Assembly (NCBI GenBank): GCA_963573315.1
Contig: OY752141.1
Span: 4,030,001-4,094,000 of the forward strand
Reading direction: 5' to 3'
Source: Entomortierella parvispora
Taxonomy: Eukaryota; Mortierellomycota; Mortierellomycetes; Mortierellales; Mortierellaceae
DNA: 64,000 bases
Shown here piece after piece: positions 32,001 through 44,005 of this stretch. Numbering within the stretch: the first letter of the stretch is position 1; each line of letters opens with the position of its first letter. The notes beneath the pieces were generated by a model. That model was given only the letters and a program-made list of their open reading frames with translations. It did no database searches and was not told the origin of the DNA. The position numbers and the translations under genes were made by a program.

Positions 32001-32471
32001 CTTCGTCGCGAGTCATTGGCTGGTGGCAGTATCCCTATCACAGTCCGTCATTTGGAATCGATGATCAGAATGTCAGAGGCGAATGCCAAGATGCACCTGC
32101 GCGAGTATGCCCGCTCGGACGATATTGACATGGCGATCCGAGTGATGTTGGAGAGTTTCTTTAGTGCGCAAAAGTTCTCTGTGATGCGCAACCTGAAGAG
32201 GGCCTTCAACAAGTACTTGACGTTTGCCAAGGACAGCGACGAGCTGTTGTATTCGATCTTGAACGATATCCTGAGAGAGCACCTGAGATTCAACCAGATC
32301 AGAAACCCAAGGACAGCACTGGAATCTGTGCAGATCGAGTTGGTCGAGTTGAAGGATCGGGCATCCGCCTTGGAGATTCATGATATCCAACCATTCCTGT
32401 CGAGCGCCCTCTTCAAGGCTGCAGGATACACATTCAACCCTGCGACGGGCAAGATTGAAAAGAAGTTTTAA
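29062..32471 (+). CDS. MCM2: DNA replication licensing factor MCM2
   Basis: Subunit of the MCM2-7 replicative helicase. Nine exons (29062-29064, 29151-29359, 29454-29623, 29723-29802, 29901-30301, 30396-30738, 30824-31015, 31092-31781, 31893-32471) give 888 residues, normal for MCM2. The first exon is only the ATG, followed by a GC-AG intron (GCAAGT donor, 86 nt); the protein then reads [10 protein letters not shown]. The acidic N-terminal tail leads to [17 protein letters not shown], an MCM2 trait. The zinc finger has Cys319, Cys322, Cys342 and Cys345, and [19 protein letters not shown] is diagnostic. The AAA+ core has Walker A GDPGTAKS (513-520), Walker [10 protein letters not shown] and arginine finger LSRFD. 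The stop lies 109 bp from the stop of the convergent GH36 gene. Confidence 0.97.
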
Positions 32472-32580
32472 GTCGTCTACATATGTTGCTGCTTCATTAA
32501 TAAAAAAAGAAAAGGAAGTTTATTGCTATCAACAAGCGTGTTTAACAATAACATTTGTCATTTGTTTAATGTGAAGACTG

Positions 32581-35500
32581 TCAGATGAAGAGCGTTGTAC
32601 TGGCTAATGTAATCCCCGGCCCAACATTGATGTGGGAATGGATACGTAGAGGAGCACCATTTACCGTCCAAGGAGCGAGCTGATCCTTCACATCCCTGCT
32701 TGCCTTTGAGTTCCCAGCGCGGATCAAACTACTCCGGCTGGTAGATGCCATGGATGAGGGCAAGTCTGTAGATGTGTGTGAAAGAGCTTTCCAGGCGAAC
32801 CAGACATGGACCTGTTTGGTCGTAAAGCGAGAGGGTCGGAAACGGATCGAAAGTCGGTGAGGGTCCTTGGCCCAGACACTGGGTTTTGTAAAACTCTCAA
32901 TCTCTGTCAAGGGCAAGACATGCCCCCCGTGGGTCGCAACCATGACCAAGTAGTCGCCTCCTTCTTGGGTATCGGCGTTCGTGGATTCAGAAGGAGAAGA
33001 GGAAGTTGGCAAGTGCAGCTGATTATGATGAGGATGATGATGCAGATTGTGATGGTGAAGTTGCTTGGGTGTAGGCAAGTTCACAGGGGCGAGCGAGAGG
33101 CCACATAGACGGCCATGAGTGTCGACGACGCGCAAGAACACGACCGTGTCGCGCGGTTTGATCAAATAGGCTGCGGCCGAGGATCCAAATTGGCCCGTCT
33201 CAGCCTGGAAATAGACCGAGGCTTGTCTCTGACTCGGCTTCAGGGATGAGGACAGGGACGAGGACGCATCCAGTATATCGTCTTCTTGTTTGGCCAAGAT
33301 CCTGTCCAGGAGACTGAGATGGACTGTCTGCTTCTTGGACGTCAAATTGGTTACCACAACCAGCGCTCTGTCCCTTTCGCTAGGGCCCTTCTCCTTTCCA
33401 GCTTTTGCCAGCGACGACGATGATGACAATGGGACCTTTATCTGGATCAGATACAGATCCTTGATGGTTGCGCTCGGTTGCAGGACCCTGACAATCTCGT
33501 GGGGAGGTGGCAATGAATTTTCCTGCTCACGTCTTTCTTCATCATCTTCGAAACCTTTCACCAATCCAGGTGTCGAGTACCACGGGAATAACTCATCAAG
33601 CATCTTTTTTTGTTCTCCCGAGAAACGTTCAGCATCGAATGGATCCGAAGAAAAAACCAAATGGCCCAACAAATGATTCAAGATCATCAATGTCCTTCGC
33701 TCCCTGACCGACAAGCTCATGCTCCAATCCCGGATAAAGAACACGTCGGGGTCATTGCCAAAGAATCGGCCCGACATTGCCCACCGTCCCAACGTCGATG
33801 TCAACGAATTGAAGCACGAGATATACTCTCGGTCGTGGAAACACCGCTGGAGTGAGTCCCATTCGGCTCCGACATCGCAACCAATCCGACAGAAATCCAT
33901 GACCATAAAACTCGACCCTAGTGGGACGCCGCAGCCCAGGAGGAGGGTTTCTGGACCGACCCAGGAACGAACCATCTGCATGGACTCAAACATGAGCTGA
34001 CCCCTGGTTTTACCGTTTCGAGGAACGAGCGCCGCCGCAAAGAGGAAATCCAATTTGAGGAGCTTGAATCCCCAATCGTGCACGACCGTATGAAACACCT
34101 CTGCAAGATGATCCCTCACAGCCTGCAATTCCAAGTCTAGGGCGTAGGTCCCTGCATGGAAGGCCGGGTGGGCAAACATCAAATCCGTCGAGTCGGACCA
34201 TTCTGTTGTCGCGAAACAATCGAGTCGGAACCCAGCTACCCCTGTCTTGGTAGATCCTTTAGACCCAGTCAAACCACGCTGCCCCTCCATACCAGTCTTC
34301 TTCAAGAACCATTCCGGATGCTCCTTCACCACCTTTGACTTTCTAGACGCCAAGAATGGAGCCAACCAAAGACCGGGAATCAACCCGCGTTCCCGAATTG
34401 CGGTCGCCATGGCCTTCATCCCGTTTGGGAACCGATCTCGCTTACATTCCAACCAGTCTCCGACAACCGTGTACCCATCATCGATCTGAAACACCTTTGC
34501 GGGCCATTTCTTGCGTTCGTCTCCAGAGGTCAAAGTGGCCGACCCTGTGAAATGATGCAGGTTCTCGAGGAGGATCTGCTCAGTGATATTTTCGTAATGA
34601 AGATACCAAGATGTCCAACCTGAAATTTGAGAATGAAGCGAGTCTGACATGGCGCGACGATCCTGGAACAGTGCCTTCCACAATGATGCGTATCCGTCCC
34701 AGACAACCGTATCCCGATCAGACCAGGCGAAAAAAGTCTTGAAGGTTGACCTGTGTTTCCCTTTGCTTCCGAGCTATGTTGAGTGGTAAAAAAATGATCC
34801 GACAGGACTCATGTTAGCTCGCTGGAGATGGACTTGTCAAAAAAAAAGGGGGAATGGACACGAGACGAACGTAAATCGTTGAAAATACCATACCTGTTTC
34901 CCAAGACAATCTTGGAACAAGGTCATGATCCCTTGATTCAAATCTATCAAGAAATACGTATAACCCTCATCTTCAGACAGGGATCCACAAAACACCAACT
35001 CCTCTGGTCGACTAGGATCCACCTTTTCCCTCTCGTGGCGGCTCGATTCATCAATATCCAAGACTTGATCTCGCAAGATGGTCAACAAATTCGAATGTAC
35101 TTTTCCTGGCACGCCGGGATAATCGTAAATATGCTTATCCGAGGCCATGGATAACTGTGTTAGTTCGCCGTACAGCCAGTTGGGACGCTCAAATGTCGAG
35201 GTCTGGTCTGACCCCAGATAACTGGTGCTCCAGCTCTGATATCCGTTCGCAAATACGGCCTTGGACTTGAACGAGAGAGGCAATGAGGCCTTGAGGGATT
35301 GCAATTGAACTGACAAGATCGTCTCGTCTGCCTCATCCGCGGAAGTAGCTGACAAAGGGATCAATGTTAATTCCAGAATACGGATACAGCTCTGATCTGA
35401 GAGTCTTTCCACTCGACTTGAGAGCAGCAGTTGCCTTGGAGTAGAGGAAATAGATGTAGGATGGAGACCGGACGATACCGAGCTTGGGGTCAGAATGTGA

Positions 35501-35727
35501 TCGACCACTCGAGAATCCGTCGGGAGAACGTTCAAGATCCGGGCGTGAATGACTGAAAGATCATCATCGGGTGCCGTCGCGGCGTAGAATCCTTCGTTGA
35601 CTTCCTCTTGAGTTTGGATCTTGTACGAGATTTGGACATCGAGCGGGTGGTCTCTCAGTTCCTGAAAGATCTCTCGAGAGGACAGACGACGCGTGTTGGT
35701 TGTAGGCTTGGAGGAGGTAGCAAGCAT
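32581..35727 (-). CDS. GH36-type alpha-galactosidase
   Basis: Two exons (35727-34894, 34773-32581) join in phase 0 to 1008 residues; the acceptor CATAG at 34774 restores the frame as LGSKGKHRSTFKTFF. The N-terminal beta domain contains NGYQSWSTSY. The (beta/alpha)8 barrel has SGWTSWYLHY, FQIDDGYTVVGDWLE, GLIPGLWLAPF and the nucleophile region LLKLDFLF (Asp near 520). The acid/base region is CRIGCDVGAEWD (Asp near 578). Both aspartates are present, so activity on alpha-1,6-galactosides such as melibiose or raffinose is plausible, though substrate cannot be read from sequence. There is no signal peptide (MLATSSKPTTNTRRLSS), so it may be cytosolic. The C-terminal part carries Ser-rich and His-rich insertions. 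It is convergent with MCM2. Confidence 0.88.
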
Positions 35728-36586
35728 TCCGTCTATTTTTCTTGGTGAATGAGTGGGATGATGACAGCGGAGGATTGGAGCAAATGAAAATGGAGATTGT
35801 CAAGATGAATGAGGATGAAGAACTTGAGGAATGAAAGGTGGACCCTTTTTATCCTTTCTGCGCACGGTCCTTCCTCACTCCCTGCCGATGTTTCTTTTGT
35901 CTCACGCTTGTTTTCTCGCGTGGAAAACAGCGGACTTGCCCAGGAAAGGTAAAAAAGCATGACAAATGAAGGTCGGCGGTGGATGTGGTGACGAGTCTAT
36001 GTCGGCGGAACAATTGTTGCAAACTGTCAATAGCCATGCTTCATTCTCTCTCCCCTTTGCAGTTCTTGTATATACTGTTCTCATATGGGAGAAAGTCGAT
36101 AAAGTAGATTGTTTTCTTTCTTTTTTTCCCTTCAAACACTGGCATTTGCAGTCATGCCCTCGCCATCACCCTCCCTGCAAAGATTTTATTCTGAAAGATC
36201 TTGCTCTTCCAATACTATTGTTCAACAAGCCGCCAAGGATCGAGAAGCTTGTAGTTGAGAGGACGGATGAACAAAATATAAAAAAAGCAAACAAATAAAA
36301 GTGGAACCAGAGGACACCTCCGCGCGCACCCAGTGAGGCTTCCTCCTCCCATCGTTCGGAAAACGACAAGAAGAGTCTATACACCACAAAGTGTTGAGAT
36401 AGAAAGAGAAAAAAAAGGAAGAATAGATAAAGGTCAACAATTCACGGAGCTGTGCTCATTAAGCTGCCATTAATCAAGATAAAAACCAAGGACGGAATAA
36501 TAAAAATTACAAAACAAAACAAAAACAAAAACAAAAAGAGCGTTCACTGCCAGAAGGAGCTGACAGGAACAGCAGAGACTACGTCC
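35728..36586. other. Intergenic region between the GH36 promoter and the SLC35F 3' end
   Basis: About 860 bp without a credible frame. The GH36-proximal side is CT-rich on the minus strand. The other side contains A-rich stretches (AAAACAAAACAAAAACAAAAA at 36510-36535) near the end of the transporter transcript. Confidence 0.45.
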
Positions 36587-37889
36587 TTAGACGATAGCCT
36601 CGTCCTCTTGTCCTGTGAAGTTCGTTTCTTCTTCATCCTTCTTGAGAATCGGGCGGAACTTGGGGTCAGGAGCAGGGTAGATGTTGTAGATGACGATTCC
36701 GACGATGATGAGCGTGTAAGCGATCGGGTAGATCTTGTTGATCTATGTTCAGTAGAAAAAGAGGAATGACAAGTAGGTCAACATCCCATCCTGGAGGAAA
36801 ACGTTTTTGGAAAACTGGAAGAAAACACAAAAAGGACAAGAAACTTACGGTGGCATTAAAGAGGAACAGACCAAACAACAGACCATAAAAGTCACTCGTC
36901 AACAAACTCAAGTTGAAGAACGTCGCCGACGACAACCGGAATAGGATGGGGGAGACAGAGTACATCAGGAACATGGCAATATCAAAGCCAATGATGTATC
37001 CAATGACTTTGCCATCCCAGTTGACATTCTGCAACTCGTGTCGCTCCAAGATCGCCAGCTGAATACCGTTGATAATCGTGCCCCAGAAGCCCAATTGACC
37101 CACGACCTCGTACATTGGACGCTGTCGGACCAGATATTCCTGTCCAACGTTAGAGAAGGCGTACAAGGTCGCTCCAATGAGGATAAAGATATCGCCCTTC
37201 ACGTAGTTGGATCCTGGAAAATTCTTGCCAGCCTTCATGTCGGACCAGATGAGGAATCCCATACCAACAAGCGAAACGATCACGCCGAGGTAGTGCAGGT
37301 TACGGAAACGCATCTTGAGGAAAAAGACCGACAACAGTACCACACAGGGGATTGTCCAGGCATCCAGAAGCATGGCAGAGAGCAACGAGGTGTAGTTGTA
37401 TGCCTTGACCACAAAGTAGTTGCCTTCGACATCAATCAGGGCAAATAGGATGTCTATGGAGAACGAAGGAAGGGCAGTGAGTCAACAATGTCAATGGCGA
37501 GCAGCAGGACAATGAGAGAATACACTCTGCCGAGTCGACTTACAGTAGTGCGCACGACGACGCATGATCTTGATCCATCCATAGAACCCTTCCTTGTAAA
37601 GAGTGATAGCGGTGTAAACAATTCCCAGCACAAGGTAGTTCAAGAACGACTGAGTGGTTGGAATTGAGACAGGGTTCTCGCCCTGAGCCAGATAGGTCGT
37701 GAAGATGTTGGTCGCGGTGATGCAGAGCGACAGCAACTGGCCGAGAAGCAAGATGACAATGAACTTGCGAGTGAACTGACTCGAGATACGGTGGTGCCAC
37801 GCCTTCTGGGACTCTGACTCCACGGATGTGATCTCGGCAGCGTGTGCCTCAACGTCTATTTTTCCGTCAAAGGTTTCAATGGTCGACAT
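36587..37889 (-). CDS. SLC35F-family (DUF914) membrane transporter
   Basis: Three exons (37889-37544, 37453-36849, 36742-36587) join in frame to 368 residues. About ten hydrophobic helices are visible, beginning with FIVILLLGQLLSLCITATNIFTTYL (read in two parts) near residue 45. The family-type segment ILFALIDVEGNYFVVKAYNY follows the first intron, then TSLLSAMLLDAWTIP, GDIFILIGATLYAFSNVGQEYLV and the closing helix IAYTLIIVGIVIYNIY. These match the SLC35F1/F2/F6 group of the drug/metabolite transporter superfamily. The N-terminus is short and acidic; the C-terminus is hydrophilic and acidic (KKDEEETNF). Members sit in plasma or endomembranes, and the substrate is not evident from sequence. 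Confidence 0.88.
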
Positions 37890-38441
37890 CTTTTCTTTTC
37901 TTTTCTTTCTTTCTGTCTTTGGGTGGACAAGAATAGGACTTGCAGGTGAACTGCGGTGTGGAGGAGGAGAGTGTGCTTGGGTTGGCAAGGGACAGAGAGC
38001 GAGTCGAGGAGAGGACTGACTGTCTATAGGGTGGTTACGTCTTTTAGGTGTGGGAGGGGTGAAAAGACGATGAAAGCGGCCCACTGATCAAAGATGCGAA
38101 TCCGCCTCCCTTTTATACATTACCCCTTCATTCAGAATGAGGGACCTTCCATGGGAGTCTTGTGTTTTCTTTTTTTTTTTTTTTTTTTTTTTTTTTCGTT
38201 TACAACCACAACAAACAACAAGAGCACAAGATGGACCAACGGCGGCGGTTGGTTGGTTCACTCGGACTGCATGGAGGAAAGCACCCTTGTCGTGCGGCAA
38301 AATAAAAAAAGAGAGATTGGATTTCAAGCCCAGCACCCCGCACATGGCAACCAAAGGACCCCTGGACGCTCAAAATATGGAGTGGAGTTTGGAACCAAAA
38401 GTTTAATCTTGTAATGAGTTCGCCCACAACAGTCCAGGAAC
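37890..38441. other. Intergenic region with a long poly-T tract
   Basis: The SLC35F promoter side contains TTTTC repeats just upstream of the ATG (37891-37915). A homopolymer of about 27 T lies at 38170-38196. The right part is the 3' flank of eRF3. No gene is visible. Confidence 0.6.
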
Positions 38442-40502
38442 TTAGGCTGCGATGTCATCCGAATCATACAAGAGCTTGGTGATCTTGCCTATTGCAACCG
38501 TGTTGCCCTCGTCGCGGATAGTAAACCGACCCATCTGCGGAGAGTCCACAAACGTCTCCACGCACAGTGCACCTGCTGTCTCAATCTCCACTATTCCCTG
38601 CTGGCCCTTCTTGAGGAACAGGAGAGGTCGCTTGGAAATGCGGCCTGTCTTGGGCTCTACCATGTGGAGCATCTTTGTCAGTGTAATCTCCTCAATGGCA
38701 GTGTGGATGTGCAAGACGGCCTCGTATCCAGCCGAAATGATGTTTTTGTGGTCCAGAATGCCGATGGCGGCCTGGAATCGGGTGACTGCGTGCACTGGTC
38801 GCTTGGAACTGCAGAGCACGAACCCAAGCAAGACGTCCTTTGTGCGTTTCAATGAAAATAAAAGATGGATAGTCAGTAAACAAGAGACCATGGTGTTGAC
38901 CCTGAATATAATAACAACATTGACATACCTCTTCCTCGACACCCTTGAGCTTCAAGCGAATGTTGTCCCCAACTGCAGCAACCGGAATCTCTACTTCGAG
39001 TTCGTTAAAGATGGCGGCAACTTCCACGCTGACAGAATTGGGCATCATTAGGAGATGAGCGCCCTTCTTGACGGACCCTGCATCGATCTTTCCTACCACA
39101 ATCGTACCCATATCCCTGTACTTTTCACTGATGGGCATGCGGAAGGGTGCATTCAGCTTTCTGTCGGAAATGACCAAAGCATCCAAGCAGTTGAGAAGAG
39201 ACGGTCCCTTGTACCAACTGCAAACAGCTGGGTCCACCTCCTTCTTGATGTTGGCGCCCGTGTATCCAGAAACGGGCATGAACACCACATCTGCCGCTAG
39301 GTTGTATCGGTTGGACTTTAAGAACGGACTCAGTTTGCTCACACATTCGTCATATCTCTCCTTGGACCAGCTGACAGTCGGATCGTCCATCTTGTTGATG
39401 ACAACAATCAGTTTGTTGATGCCTGCATTCTTTGTCAGGACGGCATGCTCCCGAGTCTGACCCCCCTTCTCAAAGCCCGTCTCGAACTCTCCCTTACGAG
39501 CCGAGATCACAAGAACAGCGCAGTCTGCCTGTGCTGCACCTCCGATCATGCTGGGTACATAGGTTTTGTGACCTGGGGCATCCAAGATGGTGTAGCGTCG
39601 AATATCTGTTTCAAAGTAGGCTCTTCCGACCTCCACAGTTTTACCCTATGTTTTCGTAGTTGCAAATGTACGTTGAAATAATATTTAGAAAGCTAGAACG
39701 ACGAGTTGTTTGACGCCATGCTACAAATCTCTGGACATACCTTGGCTCGCTCCTCAGCATTAGTATCCAGTGCCCAGGATAGGTACCATGAGTCTCTTCC
39801 TGCCTCCTTGGCTTCCTTTTCGTACTTTTCGAGTGTCCGCTTATCAACCATCCCAGTAGCTTCCCTAAAACCCCAGGAAGGAAGAGTGTTGGATCGCATG
39901 TTAAGACGTTTGTTCAATGACTCAAGGATCGCGCAAAGATCATAAACTTACAGGATCCGACCACCCATGGTCGATTTTCCTGCATCGACATGTCCTATAA
40001 AGATGACGTTGACATGCTCCTTCCCAAAGAACTCCTTCAGTGTCTCTGGGTCCACCTGCTCGTCTACTTCAGCTGCGGCAGGCAATACTGGCGCAGGCGG
40101 GGTCGCAGTAGCGGCGGGCTTGTTGCTGTTGGATCCAGTTGTCTTTTTGGCCGGAGCGGCAGCAGATGGCTTGGAGGCAACATTTGCGGGCTTTGGTGCT
40201 GAAGGCACAGCTGGAGGTGCCGGGCTCTTGGCCGGGGCTGGTGCAGGTACTGGCGCGACAGTTTTATTCAAGACGGCAGCTGTAGGAGGACGATTAAAAT
40301 CGATCCCTGATGAAGAAGGAGGGGCGGCAGGAGCAGGGACGGCAGGTTTGGCAGGCTGGGCCATCCATGACGGCGTGAAGGCCTTGGCTCCTGCTCGGGG
40401 AACGAACGCGCCAGCGCTGGGGTTGAGACTCAAGGCCGAGAACGCGGCGGCGGGAGGCGCGCTTTTGTTGTTGTCGTTATTGTTGTTGTCCTGTGCCGAC
40501 AT
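38442..40502 (-). CDS. Translation release factor eRF3 (Sup35/GSPT family)
   Basis: This GTPase helps eRF1 terminate translation. Four exons (40502-39952, 39864-39741, 39645-38929, 38837-38442) join in frame to 595 residues. The N-terminal ~165 residues are Ala/Pro/Lys-rich. They hold a PAM2-type motif LNPSAGAFVP (26-35), which in this family binds the MLLE domain of poly(A)-binding protein, plus AKAFTPSW (39-46). The GTPase domain has G1 GHVDAGKST (about 170-178), G3 DAPGHKTYV, G4 NKMDD and EATGMVDKRTLEKYEKEAKE. Two EF-Tu-like beta domains follow, with GTIVVGKIDAGSVKKG and the C-terminal GRFTIRDEGNTVAIGKI. The N-terminus lacks a yeast Sup35-like Gln/Asn repeat. The gene is divergent from the SAMHD1-like gene. 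Confidence 0.97.
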
Positions 40503-40937
40503 TTTGGTTTTACTAGGTCGAGGAATGAGCAGAATGGAGCGAATGAGGAAAAGAGAAGGACAAAGGACAAGGGCAGTGCAGTGCACACGCCCTTGATTTC
40601 TTTTTTCCGTTCCCACCGCACCACACCGCTGCACTTGACCGCAGCATGCCCGCAGCAGTCCAGTCGGTCGCCGAGCAAGGTGTTTCTCCAGATCACGTGC
40701 TCAATTGATGTTTGTTGCGTGGGTCTCGCACGCAGCGCTGATTCGTTGTGTGAGGTGTGAGGACAATGATGAATGGATATGATCTGGTATCTATATGAGA
40801 TGGAGGGAATCTGTGCCTGGCTGGGACAGAACCCTCTCTCTTTTCTTTTTCCCGTCTCTCTCTCCCTTCTCCCTTTGTCCTCCTTCCTCCTCCTTCTTTT
40901 CTTTCTCCCGACCTTCGGTCATCATCTCACACTCGCC
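40503..40937. promoter_or_regulatory. Bidirectional promoter region between eRF3 and the SAMHD1-like gene
   Basis: The 435-bp gap separates two divergent start codons. The last ~110 bp before the plus-strand ATG at 40938 are a strong CT-rich tract (40830-40920), the usual context of initiation regions in this window. The ATG context is CGCCATGGAC. Confidence 0.5.
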
Positions 40938-43570
40938 ATGGACAACCTCCCCTCTCCATTCCTCGACGACTCATCCTCACCCTTTCTTGTCAACAATGGC
41001 TCCAGCAAACACAGCAACAACAGCGACTCGAATCACCATAGCAGGAGCCCATCGCGCATTCACGAAGCTGTTGACCTGAGCTTGTCCGATTCCAGACACA
41101 GTCCCCAGCTCGGCATCTTCGCCAGTCCGCGCAAGAGCCGACTCCTTTACCGCCGCAACTCTTTTACTCCCCTCTTCGGGCGCGATGACTCTGGCGTCTA
41201 CGAAGGATCGAGCGAAAAGTTCATCAACGATCCCATCCATGTAACACTTTTTTTCCTTTCTGCATGGTCAACACACCCGCACAGACTCGATGCTCTCTTT
41301 TTTACTCTACTGCTCTCGTTGCTACGCCCATGCTTGGACTGCGCTGTTTCGGAGAACCATTCGCGCCACCAATTCTCGTTCCATCATGCACCATGGTCGT
41401 CTCTGTGTTGGTCCTGTTGTCCAGTCATCTCACCGCTTCTTTTTTTTTTTTTTTTTCTTTTTTCGAAAACACAGGGACATGTTCTTCTTGACAATGACTG
41501 CCTCAGCTGCATTGACACACCCCAGTTCCAGAGGTTGCGGGACTTGAAGCGTACGTAGAGTCTTTCAATTATGACATTACTATTGTCGTTCCCTGTTAGC
41601 TGACCTCCTTGTTCATTATTCTCTCTGACTTTCAGAACTCGGCTCAGCCTACTATGTCTTCCCAGGTGCAACACACAACCGTTTCGAGGTAACTTTGGCG
41701 CGTCACAGTCACTTGTGGTGAACAACTCAACTCTCAATTCCCCAAAAGTCATCCTGTCATGTTCTGACCCTTTTTACTGTTTCTTGTTTCTAGCATTCTA
41801 TCGGAACATCCCATCTGGCTGGAGAACTGGTCGAACGCTTCAGGGATACACAACCGGAACTGGAGATCAGTGAGAGTGACGTCAAGTGTGTCAAATTGGC
41901 TGGATTGTGCCATGATCTTGGTGAGTCATGCAAGCACCCTAGTTGCCAAAAAAGCAATCGCTTGGAGATCAAGGAAATATTACTCACATTCACGTCAATT
42001 GACATCCCACTTTTACTATAGGTCACGGACCATTCAGCCATGTATTTGATAACGAGTTTATCCCTCGCGCTATCCCGGATTCTGCATGGACACATGAGCA
42101 AGGCTCAGAGATGATGCTCGAGTACCTGGTGGACGACAACAACGTAGACATTGATCAAGAAGAGCTCAATTTCATCAAAGACCTAATTATGGGTGAACGT
42201 CGTGGAAACAGCCAGTAAGTCAAAACCGGGGAATGTTTTAAAAACATAGTACACCATCACAAACTAAGCACCCTTATCGAATCTGTAGACGGCATGCTTT
42301 CCTGTTTGATATTGTCTCGAACAAGAGAAATTCTTTGGATGTAGACAAATACGACTATCTTCAGCGGGATTGTTACAATGTTGGTATCAAATCGTCGATC
42401 GACTGTTCTAGACTGATGAGAATGTCAAGGGTCATTGGCGACCAGATTTGTTGGCATCACAAGGAAGTGTACAACCTTTACGAATTGTATCACACACGCT
42501 TCAGCTTGTTCAAGCGCGTCTACACTCACCGTGTAGGCAAAGCAATCGAGTACATGCTCACCGATGCGCTTCTGGCTGCCGACAGTGTCATGGGCATCTC
42601 GTCGGCCATTTTCCGCGGTGAGGATTACCTTCATTTGACAGATGATATTGTTCGCCAGATCGAGCGATCCAAGGAACCAGTAAGTGTACCAATGATCGAT
42701 CATTATAGGTGCATCGTAGTCTTTGTGGAAATGTTTTCAATTCTCTAACCTGCTCCTGCTTACACTATGAAAGGGCCTGGAAGAGTCAAAGGCAATTATC
42801 AAAAGAATCCGCCGCCGGGACCTCTACAAATTTGTCGATGAGCTGTTGATTCCAAGGGAAAAGATTGGTCGACTGACAAAACACAATGTCAACGCAGCCG
42901 AAATTGTGTCCTGCCAGGGTCCCAACGATCACCTTCAACAGGATGATGTCATTGTCGAGTTTTTGAAGAACAACTATGCAATGAAGGACCAGAACCCAGT
43001 GGATGGCATCAAGTTTTTCTCCAAGAACAATCACTTTGGTGAGGAAACTTTGCTGACTATTGAAGGACCCAGAGTGGTTGAATGTGCTCGTGATTTGTCA
43101 TCAAGTTACTAACGGTTTACCTGTCTTTAGCGTCATACCATATTCCAAAGGAGAAGGTGTCGAGTTTGATCCCCAGTGAGTTCCAAGAGAACATTATTCG
43201 CGTGTTTGCGCGTGATTCTTCCAAAGTCAGGGCTGTCCATGAGGCATTTAGACGACTGATGTCTCGATTTTACCGCAGTCAAGACGGGTCGTCAAACTTT
43301 CCTCCTTCATCTACATCCCCGTACTACGACTCGCGGAATACGACACCAGAGAAATCGGCGCCAGGATCGATCGGCATGGGATGGTTGCAATCGCGCCAGG
43401 CCTCTCCCACACGTCGACTCTCACGACATAGCAGCCAGGGTGAACTCACGATTGGCAGCAGCTTGAAAAGACGACGCAGTCGGAGTCGATCCCCACCACG
43501 ACGGGCACATCTCAGCACCATGACCTCAATGGGCGATGGAGTTGAAGATATCGCCGACAGCGGCCTTTGA
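40938..43570 (+). CDS. SAMHD1-like HD-domain dNTP triphosphohydrolase without a SAM domain
   Basis: Eight exons (40938-41240, 41475-41550, 41636-41688, 41794-41920, 42022-42214, 42289-42679, 42774-43038, 43131-43570) join in frame to 615 residues, close to SAMHD1 length. The family hydrolyses dNTPs to deoxynucleosides and triphosphate. The core starts at [20 protein letters not shown]. Metal ligands are visible: His145 (NRFEHSIG), His184-Asp185 (GLCHDLGHGPFSH) and Asp278 ([11 protein letters not shown]). [19 protein letters not shown] is also family-typical. The first ~100 residues are Ser/Asn-rich instead of a SAM domain. The last ~100 are a Ser/Arg-rich tail with a basic cluster [13 protein letters not shown], a possible nuclear localisation signal. 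A role in dNTP-pool control is inferred. Confidence 0.93.
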
Positions 43571-43974
43571 TTCCTCTCCGTGGTTCTTTTTATCATCTCC
43601 CATTTGCACTAGACAACTACTTGACCTATTGTTCTTGATCATCTACCGCATATCAATAATACTACTTTGTGTGTTCCATTCGAGAGAAAGAAGGGGGGAG
43701 TGACAGACAGTTACTGCTATGATTTCAGATCCCTTGTTTCTGAGGATTCTGATTCTATTCTCTTCATCTGAGGGAAAAGGGCGGGACAACCGCCGTCACT
43801 AGGAGGCGATCCAGGTTATGCAAAGAAACAACGCGGTCCGCTTGGTGTAGCGGGACAAGGGAACGAACGGAACGTCGCGTCGTTTTTGCTCGGACGACCT
43901 CAAGATTGGATTGCTCCAGGGCAGAAAATGTAGTCTGACAGTCCAGATGAAAACGCAACTTTCTTTGGTGAGGA

Positions 43975-44005
<31 letters not shown>

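Noticed and set aside
39967-40596. 209-codon open frame on the plus strand, rich in Gly/Ala
   Set aside because: It is exactly antisense to the Ala/Pro-rich N-terminus of eRF3, and the composition explains the absence of stops.
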